64,000 nucleotides of DNA. Origin: Bacteroidota bacterium. GTDB taxonomy: Bacteria > Bacteroidota > Ignavibacteria > Ignavibacteriales > Ignavibacteriaceae. Every line of letters starts with the position of its first letter. The first letter of the stretch is position 1. Both the position numbers and the translations under genes were made by a program. Of this stretch, positions 34,034 through 42,241 are shown one piece after another. Below the pieces are notes generated by a model. It searched no databases and was not told the origin of the DNA. It worked only from the letters and a program-made list of their open reading frames with translations. The DNA lies in assembly GCA_021824145.1 (NCBI GenBank), contig JAKALM010000002.1, positions 62,001-126,000 on the forward strand, read 5' to 3'.

Positions 34034-34573
34034 TTATTTTAATACATTTACGCTATCAATTCCTTTACTAAAATTTTCAAAAGTTTGCCGCCCGAGAATA
34101 AAAATTTCTCTTCTTCCATATTTATCAAATATAAATGATGCCGGAATACCGCCATTCCACTTTGGACTTAACATTTTCATTATTTCCATTCCACTTTTCT
34201 CATCAACAATGAAAACAGGCAAATCAAATTTTTCTTTTTTAAGAAATGGCAAAATAACTGAATCTTTTTTTGATGATAAATCAACAGTTAAATTTAGGAA
34301 ATCTACATCATCTTTGTATGTTTTATATAATTTTTGAATATCGCGTAGTTCTTTAACACTTGGTTCTGACCAAGTTGCCCAAACATTAATAAATAAAGTT
34401 CTTCCGTATCTATTTTCTATTTTATTTCTTAACTGAGCAGCATCAATTATGTTTACTTCTGGATAGGAAATTGTATTCGATGATATTTGTTTATTATCAT
34501 TTTTTTCTGAACAAGAAACAATGTATAGAGCAACTAAAAATAATATCACTAACTTTATTAAATGTTTTCCCAC
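34034..34573 (-). CDS. TlpA-like thioredoxin-fold lipoprotein lacking the CxxC
   Basis: About 179 residues from a GTG at 34573 that has a good Shine-Dalgarno (AAAGGAAA). An ATG at 34624 is in frame but has none. The N-terminus is a lipoprotein signal with lipobox YIVSC. The thioredoxin fold is plain (FINVWATWSEPSVKELRDIQKLY, then DLSSKKDSVILPFLKKEKFDLPVFIVDE, then GIPASFIFDKYGR with the cis-Pro). Both active-site cysteines of the usual WCxxC are serine (WSEPS), so ordinary disulfide exchange is not possible. A non-redox role is inferred. It is likely periplasmic. Confidence 0.75.
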   Translation of the reverse strand: MGKHLIKLVILFLVALYIVSCSEKNDNKQISSNTISYPEVNIIDAAQLRNKIENRYGRTLFINVWATWSEPSVKELRDIQKLYKTYKDDVDFLNLTVDLSSKKDSVILPFLKKEKFDLPVFIVDEKSGMEIMKMLSPKWNGGIPASFIFDKYGRREIFILGRQTFENFSKGIDSVNVLK

Positions 34574-34731
34574 AATTTTCCTTTGATAAATTTTTGCACA
34601 TCTATTTAATAAAATGAAGTCCATTCAAAAAGTAAGAATAATTATTTGAACGGGCAATATATTAACATAGCTCTATTTATTTTAAAATTGATATAAGGGC
34701 GTGAAATTTTTTTGAAGTAATTTTGTTTCAA

Positions 34732-35037
34732 TTAAACCATTTCCATTACGGTCCTGGCAGCTGTAACTTTTCCTACAAACTTTGATGTATATTCTGCCTG
34801 AAGTCTTGGCGCTTCTTTTTCAGCATAAGTTAAGTAATCGTCTATTGATTGACATTCATACTGAATTATATATGTCACTTCACCTTCTAAGCTAGTTGGA
34901 ATTCTAACTTTAAACATTCTATGGTTATTAAAATATCCAGTATGCAAAATATCTGGAATATGCTTGTCCTTCATCCACTGAAACCACTCTTGTTCAACTT
35001 CCTTTTTTACTATTGTGGTTATGCTATAAGTAATCAT
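34732..35037 (-). CDS. DUF4286 family protein
   Basis: 101 residues. It starts MITYSITTIVKKEVEQEWFQWMKDKHIPDIL and has YIIQYECQSIDDYLTYAEKEAPRLQ, the pattern of DUF4286 proteins, common in Bacteroidota. The fold resembles small ferredoxin-like ABM/dimeric barrel proteins. No catalytic residues are known. There is no signal peptide, so it is cytoplasmic. The gene is isolated, with about 100 bases to the TlpA-like gene downstream. Confidence 0.75.
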   Translation of the reverse strand: MITYSITTIVKKEVEQEWFQWMKDKHIPDILHTGYFNNHRMFKVRIPTSLEGEVTYIIQYECQSIDDYLTYAEKEAPRLQAEYTSKFVGKVTAARTVMEMV

Positions 35038-35260
35038 AACTTATTATAAATATTTTTATTTATACATTTAAAATTAAAAAAGATGTGTCGAACTTAGATT
35101 TTTTTTTATAAAGATGCTATTCAATTTTAAACTAAATAATTTTTCATTGAAAGTATTTTTTTAGTCTTGCGTAAAAATCTTTTTTCTGAATTAAAATTCT
35201 AATGAAAATAAGTTTAGTGATTCGCAACACACAAGAAAATTAAATATGGAAAATTAAATT

Positions 35261-35360
35261 ATGAACCACTATTTTTTAAGTGGCTCTTTCAAAAGGTTCT
35301 CCCCTGCCTTTTGATGCAAGGAGCTAAAGCCCAGTAATCGCCCGGTTACAGGGCTTTTTT
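35261..35360 (+). ncRNA. Candidate structured RNA / small repeat-like element with terminator
   Basis: Three helices in 100 bases. First, GAACCACT/AGTGGCTC (35263-35270 with 35279-35286). Second, a perfect TCAAAAGG/CCTTTTGA (35289-35296 with 35307-35314), whose loop contains CTCC (35299-35302) able to pair with GGAG (35320-35323), a possible pseudoknot. Third, a strong terminator: AAAGCCC-A-GTAATC, loop GCCC, GGTTAC-A-GGGCTTT, with a T run to 35360. An ATG at 35261 opens a 17-codon frame ending at TGA 35312. No plus-strand gene follows (35395-36456 is minus), so this is a stand-alone transcript or element. It matches no RNA family I can name. The first helix pairs slightly better on the minus strand (G-U instead of A-C), so strand is not certain. 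Confidence 0.45.
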
Positions 35361-35394
35361 AATTTATAAAATCATTCATTCAAAATCTTAATTT

Positions 35395-36456
35395 TTATTT
35401 TTTCTTTGATGGAATATAATCTAGCGGAAGCATGTGCGAGATTCTTTCTTGTGTCCAATATCCATATTCATCAAATGGAAATTGATTATAAATATTTCCA
35501 AGTGTGTCGATTAAAACATAACCTGAATTGAATTTTAAAATACTCGGAGGATTATTAATGGAATTCAAATATTCAACTCCTAAAAAACCGTTGTAATAAA
35601 AACGAACATGAGATGTTAGTTCATCAGGTTCAATCTTTAATTTTTTCGGATCCAAATAATTGCCAGAACCTGTTAGTAATTTTTCTAAATTGCCTGATAA
35701 TAATTTAAAGCCTTCATCTTCAATTTTATTTCTTGCAACAGATGACAAAAAATGTCTAAGCGATCCTCTATAACAATATAATCTATTACTTTCCCAAATT
35801 TGTTTTTCCTTTTCATCTCTAGGTTTTAATAGTAAAAATTTTGGCAATACTAAAAATTGAATTTTAACATTTGGTTTATATTCAAATTTCACAAGAAGTA
35901 ATTCTATTCTATATCCTAATGCACCATTTACTACAATAATTGTACTGTCTGAAGAAGCAGTTAAAATATTGTTGTTTTCATCTTCATTAAAATTTAAGAC
36001 TTCCGGATTTAAAATCTTACAATAGTCTGAATATTCATCTGTCCCTAAAAATTCTTCTGTAAAAGTTTTAAGTTCATCTTTCCATTGTGTAGGTTTATTC
36101 GCAGTAATTAATATTTCGCTCGAATATATTTCCTTTGGTGTTAAATTGAAATTATGTTCAATAGATTTTTGACTTATTATTTTAATCGGAATGCTTTGCC
36201 ATTGATAACCGACATGAGAAACAACTAAAAAATAAGACCCTTCAGGTACATTATCTATTTCAAATTTTCCATTCTTGTCGGTTGCTGCTCCAATTGTAGT
36301 TGAGCTTAAAAAAACATTTACATCAGAAATTGGAAGTGAAGTAGTGGAATCGATAACTTTGCCCCAAATTTTTGCTTTTATTCCTATTTGTGCATTTAAC
36401 TGTTCAAAACCAAATAACAGTATAAAAACAAATAATATAAAATTTATTCTACGAAT
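35395..36456 (-). CDS. Exported protein with carboxypeptidase-regulatory-like domain (ATT start)
   Basis: 353 residues. The frame is open from a stop at 36480 down to 35395. It has no ATG, and a GTG at 35892 would remove the first half, which is plainly coding. The best start is ATT at 36456, preceded by AAAAGGG at a suitable distance and followed by a clear signal peptide ending LNAQ. Residues about 25-110 form a carboxypeptidase-regulatory-like beta domain (GKVIDSTTSLPISDVNVFL, GAATDKNGKFEIDNVPEGSY, VVSHVGYQ). The C-terminal half (WKDELKTFTEEFLGTDEYS and on) is the conserved but uncharacterised part usually found with it in this bacterial group. It is predicted to be periplasmic or surface-exposed. 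Confidence 0.78.
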   Translation of the reverse strand: MRRINFILFVFILLFGFEQLNAQIGIKAKIWGKVIDSTTSLPISDVNVFLSSTTIGAATDKNGKFEIDNVPEGSYFLVVSHVGYQWQSIPIKIISQKSIEHNFNLTPKEIYSSEILITANKPTQWKDELKTFTEEFLGTDEYSDYCKILNPEVLNFNEDENNNILTASSDSTIIVVNGALGYRIELLLVKFEYKPNVKIQFLVLPKFLLLKPRDEKEKQIWESNRLYCYRGSLRHFLSSVARNKIEDEGFKLLSGNLEKLLTGSGNYLDPKKLKIEPDELTSHVRFYYNGFLGVEYLNSINNPPSILKFNSGYVLIDTLGNIYNQFPFDEYGYWTQERISHMLPLDYIPSKKK

Positions 36457-36557
36457 TTTATTAACCCTTTTATATGTTTATTCTTTTCATAAACTTCAAA
36501 AATAAAAATTTTGAAACTTGATTTTACAAATCATCAGCTAGTAGTTTATTAATTTTT

Positions 36558-37607
36558 TTACTGTTCTATTTTCTTTTCCTTATTCTTTTCTACTCGTGAC
36601 TTATCTTTCTCATTACGATTTGAAGAAGATTTTTTAATTTCATTTTTATTTTTCCCCGGCTCATTTCTTTTTGTTGAGTTTCTTAAATTTTGTTTGTTAA
36701 CATTATTCCGATTTTCTTTTTTAGGCTGATTTATATTTGTTCTATTCTCTTCCCGGATTTTTTCCTTTTGTACCGATCTTTCATTATTTATAGGTCGAGG
36801 TGGATTATTTTGATAGACCGGTTCTTTTCTTGGCGGATTTTCAATTTGCCTTAGATCATTTCTTGCCGGTGGATTAACAACTGGTACATTTGGAGATTGT
36901 GGTTCGTTGTGTATTGTTGCTGGACTTACTTGACGAGTTTCTGGTATTCTTACTTTTATTATTCTTCTATTTCCAGCAGATAATTCTTCTCTTATAGGAT
37001 TTATAGGTTCAATTTTTCTATTTGTCATTTGTTCAATCGTTCTTATATCCGGAGCTCTTCCTCCGCTTTGATTTCTAATATTTTGTATACCTGGAGTTTC
37101 AGTTCTTGTTCTATATTTAATAACATCATGATTGACAAAACGATTTTCCGGAACTACTATCCAAATATTTGTAGCATGTGTATTATAAATTAATGTTTGG
37201 TTAACTGTTGGAGGAAAAAGTGGTGCCCATCCAATGTAACCGCCATTATGATACCACTTAACTCTTGCTGGTTGCCAATCGTAACTTGGAAACCAAACCC
37301 ATCCAACAGATTCATCATAATTCCAATAACCATAATGATAAACAATCCATCCGTAAGGTTCGTTCGAAACCCACATCCAGCCATCATTTGTCCATGCCCA
37401 ATATCCATCGGAATATGGTTGCCAGCCTGCTTGATAATCAGGTCGCCAAACTGTTCCCATTCCAGGAATACTCATCCATTGACCGTAATTATTTAATTCA
37501 GCAAAAGTTGGATTAGGATTCTGAACAACTATACTTTGATTGGTTGTTGCACATCCAAAAAATATTACGACTGAAAATGAAACTATAATAAAAAATAACT
37601 TTTTCAT
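36558..37607 (-). CDS. Tryptophan-rich DUF6600-like lipoprotein with disordered basic tail
   Basis: 349 residues from the ATG at 37607 (a GTG nine bases earlier is weaker). The lipobox is FFGC (about residue 19). Residues about 30-135 hold Trp/Gly/Tyr-rich repeats: MGTVWRPDYQAGWQPYSDG, then YWAWTNDGWMWVSNEPYGW, then GYWNYDESVGWVWFP. This is the DUF6600 pattern. From about residue 160 the chain is disordered and rich in Arg, Asn, Pro, Glu and Lys. The architecture fits a surface or periplasmic lipoprotein with a sticky tail. The function is unknown. Confidence 0.72.
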   Translation of the reverse strand: MKKLFFIIVSFSVVIFFGCATTNQSIVVQNPNPTFAELNNYGQWMSIPGMGTVWRPDYQAGWQPYSDGYWAWTNDGWMWVSNEPYGWIVYHYGYWNYDESVGWVWFPSYDWQPARVKWYHNGGYIGWAPLFPPTVNQTLIYNTHATNIWIVVPENRFVNHDVIKYRTRTETPGIQNIRNQSGGRAPDIRTIEQMTNRKIEPINPIREELSAGNRRIIKVRIPETRQVSPATIHNEPQSPNVPVVNPPARNDLRQIENPPRKEPVYQNNPPRPINNERSVQKEKIREENRTNINQPKKENRNNVNKQNLRNSTKRNEPGKNKNEIKKSSSNRNEKDKSRVEKNKEKKIEQ

Positions 37608-37836
37608 CTTACACACTCTTAGAATTTTATAATTTTAATTCTAACAAAAAATAACTTATATCATCAAATGAGTTAAACCAACTTTCATACCACTATCAGT
37701 TTTCACTTATTCAATAATTTGCACGTAAATACTGTATAATAAATTATTAAATGTGTCTTATTTACTTAACGATTAAATAAAAATTTTATTTCAGACATAA
37801 AGTTTAATTCCGGAATCAATTTAAATTAAATTCATT

Positions 37837-38499
37837 TCAATCATTACTATTATGATTCATATTTTTAAGAATTTCTATTCCTTCTTCTACCTCTTGCCGC
37901 GGAAGATTTCCTTTAATAAGATCATTATCGGATTTTTCTAAAAGTCTTTTGTAAAAAGAAATACCATCAAGTTTATATTGAGAATTAAAATCAATCAAAT
38001 CAAAAATTATATCTTCAGCTTTATCAAATTTTCCGGTGAATTCATAATAAAAGAATAAACTTTCTTCGGTTCTAATATTAATTTCTTGATCTTCTATCTT
38101 CTCAACAACATTATCAATTTTACTTAATTGACTCGGTTCAATTAAAATGGGTGAATTTTTCAATCCTTCAACAAAAAGATTTAATGACCGTTCATACTTT
38201 TCTAAACTTTTTTTAGAAAAGCTTTGAAGTTCATAAATATCGGCTTCCTCTTTAAATAGAACGCCTAATAAATAACAGTTCGGCGCTAAAAGTGATTCAT
38301 TATTCCCAATCATTTTGATTAATTGTGAATCAGAAATACTATTTATAAGCAATCTGTCAAATCCAAATAATTCTTTTGTAACTTGATCAATTTCTTTAAA
38401 CGCTTCCTCAAAATCTTTTCCTTGTTTTAAAAATACTAATCGTGCAAGAACTTTAGTTAAGACATCAATCATTCTCTTTATGTAATCTTTTGTCAGCAT
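37837..38499 (-). CDS. DUF6483-like protein
   Basis: 220 residues, all-helical by appearance. The N-terminus MLTKDYIKRMIDVLTKVLARLVFLKQGKDFEEA resembles DUF6483 proteins, which are TPR-like helical proteins of unknown role. No signal peptide or membrane segment. The second half (ESLFFYYEFTGKFDKAEDIIFDLIDFN) could be a TPR-type pair of helices. It lies just upstream of the oxidoreductase gene on the same strand, 26 bases apart, so it may share that transcript. Confidence 0.6.
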   Translation of the reverse strand: MLTKDYIKRMIDVLTKVLARLVFLKQGKDFEEAFKEIDQVTKELFGFDRLLINSISDSQLIKMIGNNESLLAPNCYLLGVLFKEEADIYELQSFSKKSLEKYERSLNLFVEGLKNSPILIEPSQLSKIDNVVEKIEDQEINIRTEESLFFYYEFTGKFDKAEDIIFDLIDFNSQYKLDGISFYKRLLEKSDNDLIKGNLPRQEVEEGIEILKNMNHNSND

Positions 38500-38525
38500 A
38501 AAATTATTCTTTCAAGTTATTACTT

Positions 38526-39521
38526 TTAATGAATTACAACTATCCTTCCGGTAATTTTTCCATTAAGAATTAAATCAACTTTACTTTTCAATTCTTCTAG
38601 CGAACATTCTTGATAGATTAAATTAAGATTATCGGGTTTCCATTCTGCTGAAAGTTTGTTCCAAATTTTAAATCTTAAATCCATTTCGCAATGTGCAGAA
38701 TCGATTCCCAACAAATTTACTCCTCGAAGTATAAAAGGATAGACAGTTGAATTTAGAATTGGAGACTGAGTAAGTCCGCAAGTAGCAACGCTCCCATTAT
38801 ATTTTGTTGATTTTATAGAAGTTGCCAAAATATTTCCACCAACAGTATCAATAACAGCATCCCACTTGGTTTTCAATAATGCTTTACTTGATGAATTATC
38901 TGCATCTTCCCTCTTCAAAATTTTTTTTGCGCCAATCGATTTTAAAAAATTTTCTTTATCAATTTTACCCGTTGCTGCAGCAACATTGTAACCAGCTTTT
39001 GATAGTATGGTAACGGCCAAAGAGCCAACACCTCCGGTAGCACCAGTTACAAGAACTTCACCTTCTGACTTTTTTAATCCGTTTCCTTCTAACTTTTCGA
39101 GCGCAAGTGCAGCAGTAAAACCAGCCGTACCAAATATCATACTTTCTTTTAAAGATAATCCCTTAGGAAGTTTTACAATCCATTCTTTAGGTACTCGAAT
39201 ATATTCTCCAAATCCTCCAGAAGTATTCATCCCGAGATCGAATCCAGTTACAATAACTTCATCCCCAATTATAAAATCATTTACAGATGATTCTTCAACA
39301 ACACCTGCAGCATCAATTCCAGGAGTGTGGGGGTATTTTCTTGTAACACCTTTGTTGCCAGTTGCTGAAAGTGCATCTTTATAATTTAGAGAAGAATATT
39401 TAACACGAATTAAAACATCGCCAGAAGGTAAATCATTAATAGTTTTTTCGTCAATCTTGATGTTAAAGTTTCCGTCATCTTCTTCCACTAACATTGCTTT
39501 AAATTTTTTATAATTGTCCAT
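38526..39521 (-). CDS. YhdH/YhfP-type quinone oxidoreductase (acrylyl-CoA reductase-like)
   Basis: 331 residues from ATG 39521. A TTG nine bases earlier is possible but has no better signal. It is a zinc-free medium-chain dehydrogenase: the N-terminal GroES-like part has VRIKYSSLNYKDALSATG-type text and PGIDAAGVVEES, and the NADPH fold has VLVTGATGGVGSLAVTILSKAGY (about 150-172). YhdH/AcuI members reduce acrylyl-CoA or related enoyl compounds. No substrate is shown by context here. It is followed by the DUF6483-like gene on the same strand. Confidence 0.85.
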   Translation of the reverse strand: MDNYKKFKAMLVEEDDGNFNIKIDEKTINDLPSGDVLIRVKYSSLNYKDALSATGNKGVTRKYPHTPGIDAAGVVEESSVNDFIIGDEVIVTGFDLGMNTSGGFGEYIRVPKEWIVKLPKGLSLKESMIFGTAGFTAALALEKLEGNGLKKSEGEVLVTGATGGVGSLAVTILSKAGYNVAAATGKIDKENFLKSIGAKKILKREDADNSSSKALLKTKWDAVIDTVGGNILATSIKSTKYNGSVATCGLTQSPILNSTVYPFILRGVNLLGIDSAHCEMDLRFKIWNKLSAEWKPDNLNLIYQECSLEELKSKVDLILNGKITGRIVVIH

Positions 39522-39739
39522 TTTATCCAAAAATAATTTTTAATAATAATTAAATTTTAAATATGATTTTATGAATGTCAAAGCTATTTTAAAGTCAAGA
39601 ATATAAAATCAAGCTTTGAACTCACTTTTGAGTTTTTATTTGGCTAAGTTTATGATCCTTATCTATTTCCCCTAAATTGTCTTTCTATATGTACTAATTC
39701 TTTTTTATATTTGACACTTGAAAATCAATATTCATCTAA

Positions 39740-41185
39740 ATGAACGAAAAGTACGAAGCAGTTATCGGATTAGAAGTCCACGCACAATTACTCACTGAAT
39801 CAAAAGCATTTTGCGGATGCTCAACTAAATTTGGAAATTCTCCAAACAGTAATGTTTGTCCTATTTGTTTAGGTCATCCTGGAGTTTTGCCAGTACTCAA
39901 TAAAAAAGTTGTTGAGTTCACTGTGCTTATGGGATTGGCAACCAATTGCACAATAAATGAAAAATCAATCTTTGCTCGAAAAAATTATTTTTATCCTGAT
40001 CTTCCAAAAGGATTTCAAACTTCGCAATATGAAGAACCGATTTGCGAACATGGTCATATAAATATTGAATTTCAAGACGGGACTACAAAAAAGATTGGCA
40101 TCACAAGAATTCATATGGAAGAAGATGCCGGAAAACTAATTCATGATCAATCTTATAATTCTTTAATCGATGTAAATCGCTGCGGTGTCCCTTTGATGGA
40201 AATTGTTAGTGAGCCTGACATACGAAGTTCAACTGAAGCATATCTTTACCTAACTAAAATAAAACAGATTGTTCAATATCTTGGAATTTGCGACGGCAAC
40301 ATGGAAGAAGGTTCTCTTCGATGCGATGCAAATGTTTCTGTAAGATTAAAAGGTGAAAAAAAATTCGGTACGAAAACTGAAATTAAAAATATGAATTCAT
40401 TCCGGAATGTTGAACGTGCGATTAATTTTGAAATTGATAGACAAATTGAAATATTGGAAGACGACGGAAAAATAACTCAAGAAACTTTATTGTGGGACGC
40501 AGATTTAAACCAAGCTTTCTCTATGCGAAGCAAAGAAGAAGCCCATGATTATAGATACTTTCCCGAGCCTGATCTAATGCCGGTAATTGTAAATGAAGAT
40601 TGGAAAAATGAAATCTCAAGAAAAATGCCTGAATTGCCGGATGAAAGAAAAGACAAATTAATTTTAAAATACAATCTTCCTAAATATGATGCTGAAGTCT
40701 TAACTCAAACAAAATCAATAGCTGATTATTTTGAGAAAGTAATTGAGACAACCGACGATTATAAATCTGCAAGCAATTGGATAATGACTGATGTTTTAAA
40801 AGTTGTAAACGATGAGAAAATTGATATACAAGATTTTTCAGTTCAGCCAGAAAATCTTGGCGAGCTTCTCAATCTAATTAAAAATGGAACGATCAGCGGA
40901 AAAATTGCTAAAGAAGTTTTTCAAGAAATGTTGAAAGAGAACAGAACTCCATCTGAAATTGTCAAAGAAAAAAACCTTGTTCAAATTTCCGATTCTGTTG
41001 AGATAGAAAGAATTGTGGAAACGGTTTTAACTAATAACAAAAGCCAAGTTAAACAATATATAAATGGTGAAGAAAAAGTTTTTGGATTTTTCGTTGGCCA
41101 AGTTATGAAGGAAACCAAAGGGAAAGCAAATCCTAAAACTGTTAATGAGTTATTAAGAAAAAAATTAGAATTATTAAAAAGTTAA
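39740..41185 (+). CDS. gatB: Aspartyl/glutamyl-tRNA(Asn/Gln) amidotransferase subunit B
   Basis: 481 residues, normal for GatB. It starts YEAVIGLEVHAQLLTESKAFCGC, with CxC and CPICLGHPG (a zinc-binding pair plus the family loop), then FARKNYFYPDLPKGFQTSQYE, HMEEDAGKL and EPDIRSS. The C-terminal YqeY-like tail spans about 410-480. With GatA and GatC (not in the window) it converts Glu-tRNA(Gln) or Asp-tRNA(Asn) to the amide form. It is 37 bases upstream of lepB and probably co-transcribed. Confidence 0.96.
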   Translation: MNEKYEAVIGLEVHAQLLTESKAFCGCSTKFGNSPNSNVCPICLGHPGVLPVLNKKVVEFTVLMGLATNCTINEKSIFARKNYFYPDLPKGFQTSQYEEPICEHGHINIEFQDGTTKKIGITRIHMEEDAGKLIHDQSYNSLIDVNRCGVPLMEIVSEPDIRSSTEAYLYLTKIKQIVQYLGICDGNMEEGSLRCDANVSVRLKGEKKFGTKTEIKNMNSFRNVERAINFEIDRQIEILEDDGKITQETLLWDADLNQAFSMRSKEEAHDYRYFPEPDLMPVIVNEDWKNEISRKMPELPDERKDKLILKYNLPKYDAEVLTQTKSIADYFEKVIETTDDYKSASNWIMTDVLKVVNDEKIDIQDFSVQPENLGELLNLIKNGTISGKIAKEVFQEMLKENRTPSEIVKEKNLVQISDSVEIERIVETVLTNNKSQVKQYINGEEKVFGFFVGQVMKETKGKANPKTVNELLRKKLELLKS

Positions 41186-41222
41186 TTCAATAAAAATTTG
41201 AAATAAAATCTGGAGAAATAAA

Positions 41223-42158
41223 TTGTCCTTCAAAAACGGATTAAAAAGATTTTTCGGTATAAAATCGGAAGAAGAACTAAAAAAAATAAAAACGCCAAAA
41301 GAAAAAGCAAAAGAATTTTTTGAATCTCTATTGTTTGCAGGCATTGCTGCTTTCTTTATAATTACATTTGTAATTCAAAATACAAGAATTCCAACCGGCT
41401 CGATGGAAGATACAATTCTTGTGGGTGATTTTGTTTTGGTAAATAAATTTATCTACGGTTCCGAATCTCCAAAATATATACCTTTTACACAAATTGAAAT
41501 TCCTCATTTCAGATTGCCAGCATTTCGAAATCCAAGAAGAAAAGATATTGTTGTATTTGAATTTCCAGGGATGAAGGATCAACTTCATGCAACTGAACGT
41601 GGTGTAAATTATGTTAAACGCTGTATCGGGCTTCCAGGCGATACAATTCAAGTTATTAACAAAGTTGTTTACGTAAATCATAAACAATTCTGGATTCCAC
41701 CGCACATTTTATATATTGCCGGTTATACAAAACCTGCTGGTGAGGTTAACGATCAAATATTCCCAAACGGAATGCCATGGAATGAAGATAATTACGGACC
41801 GCTTATTGTTCCTAAGAAAGGCTATACAATTCAGTTGAACGCAAACAATGTTGCACAATGGGCAATTACAATAGATCGAGAATATGACAAAAGAGTTGTT
41901 GATGTAAATAATGGAGTAGTTACAATTGAAGGTAAACCAGTTACTTCTTATACTTTTAAAAAAGATTATTACTTTATGATGGGCGATAACCGAGATGACA
42001 GCCTTGACAGCCGCTTTTGGGGTTTTGTTTCTAGAGATATGATTGAAGGCGAAGCTTTCATTACTTTATTCTCGTGGAATCGTGATATTCCTTTTACAGA
42101 TTTCTTTAGGTTGATTGGTTCTATTAGACCGGATAGAATTCTCCTACTTTTGCATTGA
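41223..42158 (+). CDS. lepB: Signal peptidase I
   Basis: 311 residues from a TTG start (GGAGAAA lies 8-14 bases upstream). One membrane segment (about 36-51), the catalytic Ser60 in PTGSMEDTI, Lys132 in YVKRCIGLPGD, and box D/E text GDNRDDSLDSRFWGF (about 258-272). It cleaves signal peptides from exported proteins, of which this window encodes many. An insertion of about 60 residues between boxes C and D makes it longer than E. coli-type minimal forms. It ends with a clear terminator. Confidence 0.94.
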   Translation: MSFKNGLKRFFGIKSEEELKKIKTPKEKAKEFFESLLFAGIAAFFIITFVIQNTRIPTGSMEDTILVGDFVLVNKFIYGSESPKYIPFTQIEIPHFRLPAFRNPRRKDIVVFEFPGMKDQLHATERGVNYVKRCIGLPGDTIQVINKVVYVNHKQFWIPPHILYIAGYTKPAGEVNDQIFPNGMPWNEDNYGPLIVPKKGYTIQLNANNVAQWAITIDREYDKRVVDVNNGVVTIEGKPVTSYTFKKDYYFMMGDNRDDSLDSRFWGFVSRDMIEGEAFITLFSWNRDIPFTDFFRLIGSIRPDRILLLLH

Positions 42159-42192
42159 AATTAAATTAATAATCTTATAATATAATTTTGCA

Positions 42193-42218
42193 GGGCGGGA
42201 ATATTTCCTGCCCTTTTT
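42193..42218 (+). terminator. Intrinsic terminator after lepB
   Basis: GGGCGGGAA (42193-42201) and TTCCTGCCC (42205-42213) form a nine-base-pair stem with one G-T pair and a three-base loop, followed by TTTTT. It lies 35 bases after the lepB stop and 24 bases before the next gene. Confidence 0.88.
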
Positions 42219-42241
42219 AATTAAAAAAGAAATAAAAAATT

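Noticed and set aside
35261-35314. 17-codon ATG frame (MNHYFLSGS and on) as a real small protein
   Set aside because: It has only a weak ribosome-binding site, coincides with hairpin sequence, and has no recognisable features. Kept as part of the RNA element instead.
39619-39637. AACTCA/TGAGTT hairpin followed by TTTTATT before gatB
   Set aside because: Six base pairs only, and no plus-strand transcript is expected to arrive from upstream because the previous gene is on the minus strand.
39708-39740. TTGACA just upstream of gatB as a -35 element
   Set aside because: A -10 hexamer at the proper distance would fall on the start codon and does not resemble TATAAT.
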